NCBI RefSeq assembly: GCF_014202335.1
Contig: NZ_JACHGP010000022.1
Location: forward strand, 1 to 64,000
Source: Mycobacterium sp. AZCC_0083
Lineage (GTDB): Bacteria; Actinomycetota; Actinomycetes; Mycobacteriales; Mycobacteriaceae
Length of the DNA: 64,000 nt
Reading direction: 5' to 3'
Made by a program: the position numbers and the translations under genes
Notes under the pieces: generated by a model
The model's database searches: none
What the model was told of the DNA's origin: nothing
Seen by the model: the letters and a program-made list of their open reading frames with translations, nothing else
In this document: positions 27,219 to 37,400 of the stretch, one piece after another
Layout: each line of letters opens with the position of its first letter
Numbering within the stretch: the stretch's first letter is position 1

Positions 27219-28262
27219 ATGACCTACCGTGACCGACTCGGCGGCGCCAACTCGACGGGTGAGATCGCCGGCCCCATCGGCACGAACTTCACCGCCAACC
27301 AGCCCGACGTGCCGGCCGGGCAGCAACACTCTTCGGCACCGACCGCGAGCCAACTCGGCCTAGTGCCACCGGTGAAGGCAACTCCCCAGCGAGGCTGGCG
27401 AAAGTTGGTACACCGCGCGACGGGCGGGTCGGTGAATCCGGGTGTCTCGGCGGCTGAAGCGAGCGCGCAGGCGTTGGCCGACCGCGTCAACCAACCCGTG
27501 CGAGGGTCTTACAGCATCGCAGTCTTGTCGATCAAGGGCGGCGTCGGAAAGACCACGACCACCGTCGGTTTGGGCACGACGTTCGCGTCGCTGAGGGGCG
27601 ATCGAGTCATCGCCGTCGATGCCAATCCCGACTTCGGAACGTTGGCCCAGCGCGGTCCCAATCAAACCCGTTCGACGGTGCGCGATCTTCTTTCCGACGG
27701 AGATATCCTGCGCTACTCCGACATCCGCAGGCATACCTCGCAGAGTTCCAGCCGTTTGGAATTCCTGTCCTCCGAACGAGATCCCGAGGTATCGGAGGCG
27801 TTCTCGGAGCGCGACTATCGTGCCGTGCACAAGATTCTGGACCGTTTCTACAACATCATCCTCGCCGACTGTGGCACCGGTTTGACGCATTCGGCGATGC
27901 AAGGCGTTCTCGAGACGACCGACGCCCTGGTCGTCGTTGCCTCGCCAGCGGTCGACTCGGCCCGCAGCGCGTTGGCGACGCTCGACTGGCTGTTGCACCA
28001 CGGCTACTCCGGGTTGGTACCCGACGCGACTGTGGTGTTGAGTTCGCCTCGGCCAGGGGACATGCCAATCAACCTCGACCAGCTGACCCACCACTTTCGG
28101 TCTCGAGTGCGGTCGGTCTTCACCATCTCCTACGATCGTCACCTCGCCGAAGGCGGTGAGGTAGCGCTGGAGCTGATGAACCCCCTGACGCGCCGGCAGT
28201 ACATGAATCTGGCTGCTTCGATGGCAGATGCATTCGGTCGCCCGAATCGCACCAAAGCTTGA
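27219..28262 (+). CDS. MinD/ParA-like ATPase of the ESX locus
   Basis: The 347-residue product has a disordered Pro/Gln-rich N-terminus of ~65 residues, a short basic segment (GWRKLVHRATGGSVNPGVS), and a MinD/ParA-fold ATPase. Deviant Walker A is SIKGGVGKTTTTVGLG (Lys106 and Lys111). The later motif is YNIILADCGTGLTHSAMQGV. It aligns closely with the C-terminal half of the EspI-like protein at 41354-43150. In M. tuberculosis ESX-2 a similar-length MinD-like gene (Rv3888c) is present. Such proteins may regulate ESX activity by nucleotide state. The start has GGGAG six bases upstream. It forms a likely operon with eccA. Confidence 0.9.
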   Translation: MTYRDRLGGANSTGEIAGPIGTNFTANQPDVPAGQQHSSAPTASQLGLVPPVKATPQRGWRKLVHRATGGSVNPGVSAAEASAQALADRVNQPVRGSYSIAVLSIKGGVGKTTTTVGLGTTFASLRGDRVIAVDANPDFGTLAQRGPNQTRSTVRDLLSDGDILRYSDIRRHTSQSSSRLEFLSSERDPEVSEAFSERDYRAVHKILDRFYNIILADCGTGLTHSAMQGVLETTDALVVVASPAVDSARSALATLDWLLHHGYSGLVPDATVVLSSPRPGDMPINLDQLTHHFRSRVRSVFTISYDRHLAEGGEVALELMNPLTRRQYMNLAASMADAFGRPNRTKA

Positions 28263-28316
28263 GATACGGGTCATCTGCGGCCAGGCGCGTCAGCGCGCGA
28301 CGAGCGCACCATCCCC

Positions 28317-29135
28317 TCAGCCCGATGCCCCCGCGGAGCTCCCGGGTTCGGCCCGATATGGTTGACATTGCTGGACAACGCGATTCACGCCGGGCGCGGT
28401 ATCGGCTACTGGGACTGGTGACAGTCCCTCGGTCGAGCCGGGCGGCTGCTGAGGTGGCGAGGGGTTCTCGCTAAACCTTTCGTATCTCGCCTGCAGCACG
28501 GCAAACGATTCCTGCCCCGCGGCCGTGCCTCCATCCACGGTGTGCGCCGAAGCTGTTGCCCCAACCCCTGCTTGCGCCGTGCCCTGCCCGGTTGCGTAGT
28601 GCTGCGATGGTACGGTTTGCTGGTAGTGGGCGGCATATGCCCGATACGCTGCCTGGTAGGCCTCCGCCATCTGAAGGTACGGCGAATAGCCTTGCGAATC
28701 ACTGGAATCAGCCGGTCTTAGCATCCTGGCCTCGTGCAACAGTGCGCCAATCGCGGCGACGGACTGCAGCGCACTCAACACCATGATGACCGTCAGCGCC
28801 CAACTGGGATCGGCGGCCCTGATCCAGGCGCTCAGCGCATCCAGGAAGCCTGCAAGCGTCAGCGTGACGATTATCCAACCGCGTCGACCCTGTCCGGGTA
28901 GCAGGCACACCGCGGCGACGATGGCTGCAAGCACGGCGAGCCGCGCCGGGAACGCGGGCACATCGGGCGAACCGAAGCTCACCGCGAAGATCGCCACGCC
29001 GAGGACAGCGACGACCGTCCACAGCGAACGACGTAGCCAGCGTGCTTCGACATTGGATTCGTTGGCTGCCAATGAATCCTGGACAACACCACCGGCGGGA
29101 ACGCCGTACCCGGAGTACGCAGGTGTGTTAGTCAT
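28317..29135 (-). CDS. DUF5336 family membrane protein
   Basis: The ~272-residue product begins MTNTPAYSGYGVPAGG. Four hydrophobic segments follow (LWTVVAVLGVAIFAVSF, LAVLAAIVAAVCLLPG, WIIVTLTLAGFLDALSAW, ALTVIMVLSALQSVAAIGAL). A long Gln/Ala/Tyr-rich tail (AYQAAYRAYAAHYQQ, then TGQGTAQAGVG) completes it. This is the layout of the mycobacterial 34-kDa antigen-like DUF5336 family. The start at 29135 has CAGGAGC upstream; the in-frame start at 29186 is weaker. It is 56 bases downstream of eccE on the same strand, so it is probably co-transcribed. Function is unknown; the context suggests a membrane-associated ESX accessory. Confidence 0.85.
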   Translation of the reverse strand: MTNTPAYSGYGVPAGGVVQDSLAANESNVEARWLRRSLWTVVAVLGVAIFAVSFGSPDVPAFPARLAVLAAIVAAVCLLPGQGRRGWIIVTLTLAGFLDALSAWIRAADPSWALTVIMVLSALQSVAAIGALLHEARMLRPADSSDSQGYSPYLQMAEAYQAAYRAYAAHYQQTVPSQHYATGQGTAQAGVGATASAHTVDGGTAAGQESFAVLQARYERFSENPSPPQQPPGSTEGLSPVPVADTAPGVNRVVQQCQPYRAEPGSSAGASG

Positions 29136-29191
29136 GGCCGCTCCTGATGGTGGTGGATAGGCATCGCCTCGATGACCGGTCTGCAACCAGA

Positions 29192-30901
29192 CTACTGCCC
29201 TGCAGTGTCGAACGATGACTTGATGTAACGCATCTCGTCGGGGCTGGCCACCATCGTCACCACCGCCGATCCGGCCCGGGTGCTCACACGCACGATGTCA
29301 CGATCGTGGTCGAGAAGTTGCAACGCCGCGTCGGCGTCGGGAGACGGCGTGGCATGTGAGGGCCTCACGACCATCGTGGTCACGCCCCCCCGAAACATCG
29401 GCTCGATTTCACCGTCCAACACCTCGACTGAGTAGTTTCGACCCGACGTCGCCTGCATCGTGCCTCGGTGTGGATTGCTGACCTGCAACACATCCGGATC
29501 GCCGACTTGTTCGACCATCGCCCGCCACGCACCGGCCCGCGTGGTGTGGATGAGAACCCGAGCACCCAGCGCGAGGGAGCGCAGCACTACTTGTTGCGCG
29601 AGATGTAATGTGCCGCAGATCTCCACTCGCGCGATGTTTGGCCCGAACAGGGGCAGTGCGACCGCTCGCCCACGTTGGTCAGCCCCGACCACTTGGCCAC
29701 ATCCGGACGCGGGCAGCGTGAGATTCCGCACTGCGTCATCACCGTTGGCGAATAGCCACGCCCGGATGTTCTGCCGGATCCGAGCCGACGGGACACTGCA
29801 CAGCAATGCCGCGTACTGCCGGCCGCGCAGATCTGAAAGACCGCGCAGAGGGCCACTTTTGCGTCCGTAGCCGTTGAACCGCGCCAGTGCACGAACCTTG
29901 AGCACGTCGGCGCGTTCGTCGCGGCGCAGCGAAACGCAAACCGTCGTCGAATGAGTCGGTACTGTCCACAGCAGTTCGAGGCCGGCGGTGGTGAACATCG
30001 ACGGTTTGATGGAGAAGCTTCGCAGCCAGAGCGGGCCGCGGCGGCACGCGAGCCAGGTATCGTCGATGCCGGAAAGGTCCGGCCCCGCCGACAGTTCGTG
30101 TGTGGCGTGCGTGATTTCGGCCGCCGTCAGGATGTGCGGTCGCAGTCCGGCATCGGCGAGCCGGTTGGCGACCCGCCGGGTCGCAGTCGCCGTCGTCCGC
30201 AGGGTCCCGTCCCATCCGCCGCCGCGATGGCGCACCGCGTCCGTGCACATGGTGGGATCCAGGCGGACCACCACCCAGACTGAGCGTTTGGCGATCGCCG
30301 GCAATGGCCCCAGCACTGCGTCGTATATCGCCGCGAGGTCGCGGTGGCCGTGGCACCGCGCACCCTGGCTGATCACATCGATGGAGGTCAGTCTGATGTC
30401 GAACTGCTGCAGGCAATCCGCCAGCATCTGAACAGAGACCGTCTGACCGGTGACCGTCATCGCGGGTTCCATGATGATCATCGCCTGTGGATCTACTTCA
30501 ATGCGCAAAACCGAAGTCACGATTCTGCCGTCGCAGACCAGGCCGATCTGTGATCCGTCGGGCAGGTCCGTGTCGAACGGTTCACAGAGTTGTGCGTTGT
30601 GGGTGTTCACCCACGGGCGTGTACCCCACCAGAATCCGAGCCGCCGCGCGATCACTCCCGGTATCGACAATCCGCGCCTTCGCACTACGAGCACCAATGC
30701 CAATACCAAACCCGCTACGGCCCCGCGCCAGGCGGGCCCGTCGAGTAGCAGGCCCAAGCCAAACCCCGCGGCTATCAACGCCTGCATCAGTAACAGGTTC
30801 GACAGCGGTAATGCGCGTTGCGGGGCAATGCCAGCTGCGGTGAAAAGCGTTGTGGGCGAGAGCGGGTGCGCCGCCTGGTGCCGAGCTCCACGGCGCGACA
30901 T
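29192..30901 (-). CDS. eccE: type VII secretion component EccE
   Basis: The ~569-residue product begins MSRRGARHQAAHPLSPTTLF. Two N-terminal hydrophobic helices (LLLMQALIAAGFGLGLLLDG; AVAGLVLALVLVVRR) are followed by a large soluble domain with WWGTRPWVNTHNAQLCEPF and the EccE-conserved region around SIDVISQGARCHG. EccE is the peripheral subunit of the ESX inner-membrane complex and flanks the EccB/C/D core in ESX-1, -2, -3 and -5. Its length is near EccE2. The start at 30901 lies 123 bases from the divergent eccB start. Longer in-frame starts are possible but unlike the family N-terminus. Confidence 0.9.
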   Translation of the reverse strand: MSRRGARHQAAHPLSPTTLFTAAGIAPQRALPLSNLLLMQALIAAGFGLGLLLDGPAWRGAVAGLVLALVLVVRRRGLSIPGVIARRLGFWWGTRPWVNTHNAQLCEPFDTDLPDGSQIGLVCDGRIVTSVLRIEVDPQAMIIMEPAMTVTGQTVSVQMLADCLQQFDIRLTSIDVISQGARCHGHRDLAAIYDAVLGPLPAIAKRSVWVVVRLDPTMCTDAVRHRGGGWDGTLRTTATATRRVANRLADAGLRPHILTAAEITHATHELSAGPDLSGIDDTWLACRRGPLWLRSFSIKPSMFTTAGLELLWTVPTHSTTVCVSLRRDERADVLKVRALARFNGYGRKSGPLRGLSDLRGRQYAALLCSVPSARIRQNIRAWLFANGDDAVRNLTLPASGCGQVVGADQRGRAVALPLFGPNIARVEICGTLHLAQQVVLRSLALGARVLIHTTRAGAWRAMVEQVGDPDVLQVSNPHRGTMQATSGRNYSVEVLDGEIEPMFRGGVTTMVVRPSHATPSPDADAALQLLDHDRDIVRVSTRAGSAVVTMVASPDEMRYIKSSFDTAGQ

Positions 30902-31024
30902 CAACGGTGGGCCTCTCGGCGCCGGGACGGTCGGCCGTCGCCCGCGATGGCATTGGAGTCGGTAGCCTGATCGTGTTCCTGATCTGGATCTCGGGATTCC
31001 GACGCAACGTTGATAGGGGCCACT

Positions 31025-32533
31025 ATGCCAGCGCAAGTCACCACGCGCTCACAGGTGAACGGATATCGGTTTCTCATCCGGCGCTTGGAGCACGCCCTGA
31101 TTCGCGGCGATTCGCGAATGATCCACGACCCCATGCGGGGACAGATGCGAGCATTGCTGGTCGGGGTTGTCGCCGCAGTCGTGATAACGGGTGCCGCCGG
31201 CATCCTCGCTTTCATCAGGCCGACACCGAACTTCGGTGGTTCAACCATCATGATCAGCAATTCGAATGGCACGATGTTCGTACGGATCGGTGATCGACTG
31301 CACCCCGCGCTGAACCTCGCGTCAGCGCGGTTGATCTCAGGCAAGAGCGACCCCCCCAAGCAAGTGGACGACAAATTCCTCAACAGCGTCGCATTGGGCC
31401 CGTCGGTCGGCATCGTGGGCGCCCCAACCCGTATCAACGGCGGCGACGACATGACCACGTCGTCGTGGACGGTTTGCGACACCACGCAACTCCCTTCGAT
31501 CACAGAACAGGTCGGGACGGCCGTGGCTGAAACCACGGTGCTTGCCAACGACCCCGTACTCGGAAACGACGTCCGCCAAGCATCGCCGGACCAGATGATC
31601 CTCACCACTGATGGTGACACCACGTTCCTGATCTATAACGGCGTGCGGGCCGCAATCGATCCGCACGATCCGATATTGTCCCAAGCATTGCGGCTGCGCA
31701 ACAGCGAGATTCGGGAAGTCTCCCCCGGTCTTCTCAACGCATTCCCACTAGTCGACCCGATTGTGCCGATTGTCATCTCCGGCGCGGGCGAGCCAACCAA
31801 CTATCTCCCGTCGAGCTACCGGGTGGGGTCGATCCTCAAGATCGTCGACTCACGGGGGGACCAACTGCTCGTGGTGCTTCGCGAAGGCCTGCAACCCATC
31901 TCGCCGGCGACTGCCGACATCATCCGGTACGGCAACCCGCTGTCGCCGTCATCGTCCGACCCGATCAGCGTCGCACCCGCACTGGCCAGCACTGCCCCCG
32001 CCGTGCACGCGTTGCAGGTAGATCACTACCCGGCGACGTCGCCGCGGTTCGTCCGGTCCGACCCGGACCGGGTGGTGTGCATGGCCTGGCAGCGCGACAA
32101 CTCCGCTGCCGAGGCGACGACTCACCTACTCGTCGGAAATCGACTGCCGGTGCCCAATGGTGCACAGCCCGTGCGTCTGGCCACCGCGGACGGCAGCGGA
32201 CCCCGCCTCGACAGCGTGTACCTCCGGCCGGGCACCGGCGAATACGTACAAGACACCGGCGCTGAACCCACCAGTCGCGCGATGGGTCAGTTGTACTACG
32301 TCAGCGACATGGGGGTGCGCTACCACATCAACGACGTTGCGACGGCGATGGCGCTCGGTGTCGTCGGCGTTCAGCAGACGGGCAGCACCGCCCCGCTTCC
32401 ACAGCGTGCACCGTGGCCGGTGCTGTCACTGCTCCCGGCCGGGCCCGGATTGTCCCAGCAGGCAGCGTTGATCGCCCATGACGGGCTCGCCGCAGACACC
32501 GCCGGGGTGAACATCGCCCCGCCGAAGAGCTGA
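31025..32533 (+). CDS. eccB: type VII secretion component EccB
   Basis: The 502-residue product has the EccB signature start (MPAQVTTRSQVNGYRFLIRR then LEHALIRGDSRM). One transmembrane helix (LLVGVVAAVVITGAAGILAF) and a large periplasmic domain with repeats follow, including MFVRIGDRLHPALNLASARL and YYVSDMGVRYHINDVATAMA. EccB anchors the core ESX complex and reaches into the periplasm. The start at 31025 gives the canonical N-terminus and has AGGGG just upstream. It converges with the first eccD, with only two bases between the stops. Confidence 0.97.
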   Translation: MPAQVTTRSQVNGYRFLIRRLEHALIRGDSRMIHDPMRGQMRALLVGVVAAVVITGAAGILAFIRPTPNFGGSTIMISNSNGTMFVRIGDRLHPALNLASARLISGKSDPPKQVDDKFLNSVALGPSVGIVGAPTRINGGDDMTTSSWTVCDTTQLPSITEQVGTAVAETTVLANDPVLGNDVRQASPDQMILTTDGDTTFLIYNGVRAAIDPHDPILSQALRLRNSEIREVSPGLLNAFPLVDPIVPIVISGAGEPTNYLPSSYRVGSILKIVDSRGDQLLVVLREGLQPISPATADIIRYGNPLSPSSSDPISVAPALASTAPAVHALQVDHYPATSPRFVRSDPDRVVCMAWQRDNSAAEATTHLLVGNRLPVPNGAQPVRLATADGSGPRLDSVYLRPGTGEYVQDTGAEPTSRAMGQLYYVSDMGVRYHINDVATAMALGVVGVQQTGSTAPLPQRAPWPVLSLLPAGPGLSQQAALIAHDGLAADTAGVNIAPPKS

Positions 32534-32535
32534 GA

Positions 32536-34032
32536 TCAGATCCGCAACTCGCGAAAGAACGCATAGAGGCGAATGATCCAGCACGCCAATGGGAACACTA
32601 GCCCGATTGCGACGTATTCGGCGATCTCGACCCAACGGCGCATCACCGGAGAGAACTCCAGCTTTGGCGCCACTAGCCCACAGAGCAACAACAGCGCGGT
32701 CAGCACAACGAGAGCAACAGCAGCATTTGCCTGCCAGCTCGCGACGAACGTGGCTGTCTTCACGATGACGATCAGCGCGATCACGAGGCCTGCGCCGATC
32801 AACACGGCCGATTGGACGAGGTCATGGTGGCTGCGTCCGCGCAAACACAACACGGTTGCTATGGCTGTGGCGAAAGCCGCACCCTGCCAGAAGAATCCAT
32901 TGCCGCCGTCGACGGCGGGGTAGCAACCAGCGATAGCGACGATTGCGGCCGCCGCGACGATCCCAGTCAGATACTGCGTCGCACGTCGAACCTTGCCGAG
33001 CATGCTCTCCTCCGTGGGGATCACCTGCTTACCGATCGCGTTGACGCCCTCCACCGCGGTACCGCCGTGCGTTTCGATGTCGTCGAGGGGTTCACCCGCA
33101 GTCGGCACCCGCGGCACGGGCAGCCGAGACAGCACGATCGTCACCCTGGGCGCGAGGTACACGACGATGACCGCCACCGTCGCCAATATCGTTCCCACAG
33201 TTCGCGGATCGGGATTGAGCAGTGGCTGCGCCATCGCCGCCGGAGCGCCGAACAGGGCCAGCGCGATCACGGACGTGTAGAGCGCAATGCCGCGCCCAGA
33301 CACCAGCAGCTGAAGCAAGGCGATCAGTGCCGTCAGCGCCAGTGCGATCGGTGATGCGGCCCAACCAGTTACTCCCGGCACTACGTGTAACGACCCACCG
33401 AAGATCAAGGGCAGGGCCACTCCGGCGAGCCACGCAGACTTGCCAGGGTCTGCGGACCGCAACGATATCAGACTCGCGACGGCGGCACATCCGACTCCAG
33501 ACACCAACGCGGCGATCGCCGCGATCGGCACGCCGGCGACTACGGGGGTGCTGGCCAGTGAAGGAAGCACCAGTGACGTAGCAGCCGAGAGTGCAATGGC
33601 GACCGTGAACCATGTTGCCCGCCAACCGTGCTCGGCGAACCAGAGCTTGCGATTGTCCAGGGATTGGTCGGCGCCTTCGATGTCGTCCACCAACAGCGAG
33701 GACGCGGGCGCCCCGATCTTCGAGACGACCAGAATGTCGCCGTCTCGGACGCCTACATCGGCCAGTGAGCGGTCCGCATCGATGGCGCCGCCCGTCAACC
33801 GCGCGAAGGTCCACCTGCCTTCGGTGTTGTCGAACTCGCCGGGGCCGAGGTTGCGCATCCGAACCTGCTCGTTGGCTAGTTCGATGACATCGTGGATGAG
33901 TACCGAGATGCTCACGCGCGCTGGCAATCCGACGTCGATCAGCGACCTGCCGACCAGAATCACCATCCGACTCAGCTCTTGATCCTCCTCGGATTCGGGG
34001 CCCAGTTCCGCCAGAGGTACTGGTGAAGCCAT
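32536..34032 (-). CDS. eccD: type VII secretion channel component EccD (first paralogue)
   Basis: The ~498-residue product has a ubiquitin-like N-terminal domain (RMVILVGRSLIDVGLPARVS; SLADVGVRDGDILVVSK). About eleven hydrophobic helices follow (for example WFTVAIALSAATSLVLPSL, IALALTALIALLQLLVSG, AAIVAIAGCYPAVDGG, AALVVLTALLLLCGLV). This is the full EccD layout. EccD dimers line the inner-membrane space of ESX complexes. The start at 34032 has AGGAGGG upstream, matching family length; the longer frame to 34290 is unneeded. It is encoded opposite to eccC and to the second EccD gene, which is unusual. Confidence 0.95.
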   Translation of the reverse strand: MASPVPLAELGPESEEDQELSRMVILVGRSLIDVGLPARVSISVLIHDVIELANEQVRMRNLGPGEFDNTEGRWTFARLTGGAIDADRSLADVGVRDGDILVVSKIGAPASSLLVDDIEGADQSLDNRKLWFAEHGWRATWFTVAIALSAATSLVLPSLASTPVVAGVPIAAIAALVSGVGCAAVASLISLRSADPGKSAWLAGVALPLIFGGSLHVVPGVTGWAASPIALALTALIALLQLLVSGRGIALYTSVIALALFGAPAAMAQPLLNPDPRTVGTILATVAVIVVYLAPRVTIVLSRLPVPRVPTAGEPLDDIETHGGTAVEGVNAIGKQVIPTEESMLGKVRRATQYLTGIVAAAAIVAIAGCYPAVDGGNGFFWQGAAFATAIATVLCLRGRSHHDLVQSAVLIGAGLVIALIVIVKTATFVASWQANAAVALVVLTALLLLCGLVAPKLEFSPVMRRWVEIAEYVAIGLVFPLACWIIRLYAFFRELRI

Positions 34033-34398
34033 CGGATGGAGCCCTCCTGTTTCGCGATCCCCGGTGTGACAATACCTTTGGACGCTAGCGCAGTTCGGTT
34101 GGCGGCGTTGCCAGCGCGATGGCGATGCAGACGCGGTGCGGCACGCGCAGCGCCGCCCGGCACCTGGGACCATCACTACTAGGAGTACGACACCTACCCG
34201 AGATTCGAGATACGGCGCTATTTTCCAGTGGTGCCGGCGGATTCGGATGCTCTGGGCGAGCCCCTTCGCATCCGTCGTCATCTCGTGCAATGCGCGACGT
34301 CGTCGGTATCCCCGACGGGTACTACCGACGCGTTCGTGGGTTACGACGCGAGGAGGCGACGGTGGTTGCCGACATGAGTCAGTACAGGAGACGGCGCC
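34033..34398. promoter_or_regulatory. 0.37 kb divergent region between eccD and eccC
   Basis: The stretch must contain promoters for both genes. It also holds a short degenerate XRE-type coding remnant near its right end. A strong TTG start with AGGAG for eccC ends the region. Confidence 0.5.
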
Positions 34399-34400
34399 TT
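34290..34400 (+). pseudogene. remnant of an XRE/MmyB regulator helix-turn-helix
   Basis: The plus strand encodes MRDVVGIPDGYYRRVRGLRR then EEATVVADMSQYRRRRLG. The GLRREE core and its spacing match the GLRREEVAMLAGIS motif of MmyB-type regulators, including the gene at 19765-20589. The part after the recognition helix is lost. It ends on the eccC start codon, so the modern eccC start may have been created within an old regulator sequence. Confidence 0.5.
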
Positions 34401-37400
34401 GGCTAGACAGGGATTTGTCCGTCGGTTGCGGGTCGCGCCGCCGCGCATGCCCGGCGGAGAGGTCAGCCTACAGGCGCCTCCGGAGGTACCGCGGATCATT
34501 TCGGGCAACCTGCTGATGAAACTGATGCCCATCGTGATGCTCGTCGCAGTCATCGGCATCATCGCTCTAATGGTCACCCTGGGCGGTCGCGACCTCACCA
34601 GCAACCCGATGTTCCTGATCTTTCCGGTGATGATGTTGATGTCCATGGCGGGCATGTTCATGGGTGGGGCCGGCAAACCGGGCAAGGCGGCGGCAGAACT
34701 CAACGAGGAACGCAAGGATTTCTTCAGTTACCTTGCCAATCTGCGCGATGACACCGAAGACACGGGCGATGGGCAACGCGCCGCGCTGGAATGGAGCCAC
34801 CCCGACCCGCGGACTCTGATCGACGTGGCTGGTACCCGCCGGATGTGGGAACGTCGCCCGACTGACAGCGACTACTGCCACGTTCGGGTCGGCGTGGGCA
34901 CCCACCGGCTGGCCACCCGGCTGACGGCACCGGAAACGGGACCACCAGAGGACCTGGAACCGGTGTCCACCATTGCGCTACGCCGGTTCGTTACCACGCA
35001 TTCCGTGGTGCACGCATTGCCCACAGCGGTGTCGCTACGCGCCTTCCCGAACATCACCTTCGACGGCGACCGGGAACTCGTCGAACAGTTGGTTCGCTCG
35101 ATGATACTGGAGCTGTGCGCATTTCACGGGCCCGACAACCTGCAGATCGCACTGGTGACGGCAAATCCGGACAACCAGAAGTGGTCCTGGGTGAAATGGC
35201 TGCCGCAGACACAACACGCGTCGGCTCGCGACGGCTGCGGCACGATGCGGATGCTCTTCCCGTCGCTTCAACTCCTGGAGAATTCGCTGGAATCCGAACT
35301 CGCAGAGCGCGGTCGGTTCAGTCGCACCGCCCAGCCGACAGAGGGCGTCAAACAGCTGGTCGTCGTGATCGATGATGGCTACGTCAACGGCGACGAACGA
35401 CTCGTCACCGATGCCGGACTGGACAGTGTCACGGTGCTCGATCTCAACGGCCCCCGGGAGGGCCCCGAATCCCGAGGCGGTCTGCAACTCGTGGTGGAAG
35501 GCGACGACGTTGCCGCTCGCACCGCGGCAGGCACCGAACGCTTCGCCACCCCCGATCGACTCACGCTTACCGAAGCCGAGGCCACCGCGCGCGCCTTCAG
35601 TCCGTACCGGCCCGGCGGCGCCGTACATCTCGTCAACCTCGAGGCGGCATCCCGCGCCACCGATCCTGGCCTGATGGCGTTGCTGAAGATTCCAGATGCC
35701 GCCGAGATCGTGGCCGAGGAAGTATGGCGGCCGCGCACGCCACGCGAGCGTCTTCGGGTGCCGGTCGGCTTCACCCCGTCGGGTCGACCGATGGAGTTGG
35801 ACATCAAGGAGTCCGCCGAAGGTGGCATGGGCCCGCACGGGTTGTGCATTGGCGCGACTGGCTCCGGTAAGTCCGAGTTCCTGCGCACGTTGGTGTTGGC
35901 GATGATCACGTCGCACTCGCCGGAAGCGCTGAACCTGGTCCTGGTGGACTTCAAGGGTGGGGCAACGTTTCTGGGCCTCGACGGCGCGCCGCACATCGCA
36001 GCAGTCATCACCAACCTCGAAGACGAACTGACGATGGTCGACCGGATGCGTGATGCCCTCGCCGGGGAGATGAACCGCCGTCAGGAGTTGCTGCGCTCGG
36101 CTGGCAACTTCCCCAACGTCAGCGAGTACGAACGCGCCCGTGCCAACGGCGCGCCGTTGGATCCGCTGCCGGCGCTATTCATCGTGGTCGACGAATTCTC
36201 CGAATTGCTCTCGCAAAAACCGGATTTCGCCGAGTTGTTCGTGATGATCGGTCGGCTCGGCCGTTCGCTGCACATCCATCTTCTGCTGGCCTCCCAACGA
36301 CTGGAGGAAGGCAAGCTACGCGGCCTGGACTCGCACCTGTCCTACCGGATCGGACTCAAGACGTTCTCGGCCGGCGAGTCGCGCAGTGTGCTGGGCGTCC
36401 CGGATGCCTACCACCTGCCCAGCGTCCCGGGCTCTGCCTTCTTGAAGTGCGATGCCGACGAGCCCCTTCGCTTCAACACGTGCTACGTCTCCGGCGAGTA
36501 CGTCAAACCCAGGATGTCCTCACCCCGGGGCCGGATCTCACAACTCGGCCCGCGCGCCCCCAAGCTGTTCACCGCCACTCCGGCCGAGAGAGACCCCGCT
36601 CCCCTGACCCCGGCGGACGCCGCGGCCGACGAGCCCCAACCCGACTCGTCGCCGACCACGGCCACCCTCCTCGATGTCGTGGTCGGCAGGCTGCGCGGAC
36701 ACGGCCGCCCCGCCCACGAAGTGTGGCTACCTCCGCTGGACGCCAGCCCCGCCGTCAACGACCTGCTGCCCGACGCGACGTGGAACGCCCCGCACAACCT
36801 CAACGCGCGGTTGCTGTTGCCGGTCGGCGTGGTCGACAGACCCTACGACCAGCGTCGAGACGCACTGGTGATCGACCTGTCTGGAGCCCGAGGCAACATC
36901 GCAGTGGTCGGTGGTCCACAGTCGGGCAAGTCCACCGCCATCCGCACCCTGATCATGGCGGCGGCGGCCACCCACACCCCCGAGCAACTGCAGTTCCTTT
37001 GCCTGGACTTCGGCGGCGGCACCCTGGGCAGCCTGACGAATCTGCCCCATGTCGGCAGCGTGGCCGGGCGCATGGACTCCGACCGCATTCGCCGTACCGT
37101 CGCCGAGATCACCGGGCTCATGCGTGAGCGCGAGTTGCGATTCCGAGATCTCGGAATCGAGTCGATGCGCGACTTCCGGCAACGCAAAGCGCGATTGGCC
37201 GAGATGGCGCCGGAAGCCGCGGCGCGAGACCCCCTCAGCAACGACAAGTTCGGCGACGTGGTGCTGGTAGTCGACGGGTGGGCGACCATCCGAAGCGACT
37301 TCGACACGCTTGAACAGGCGTTGCAGACCATCGCAATCGGCGGTCTTTCCTACGGCATCCACTTGGCGATCACCGCCAGCCGCTGGATGGAGATCCGCCC

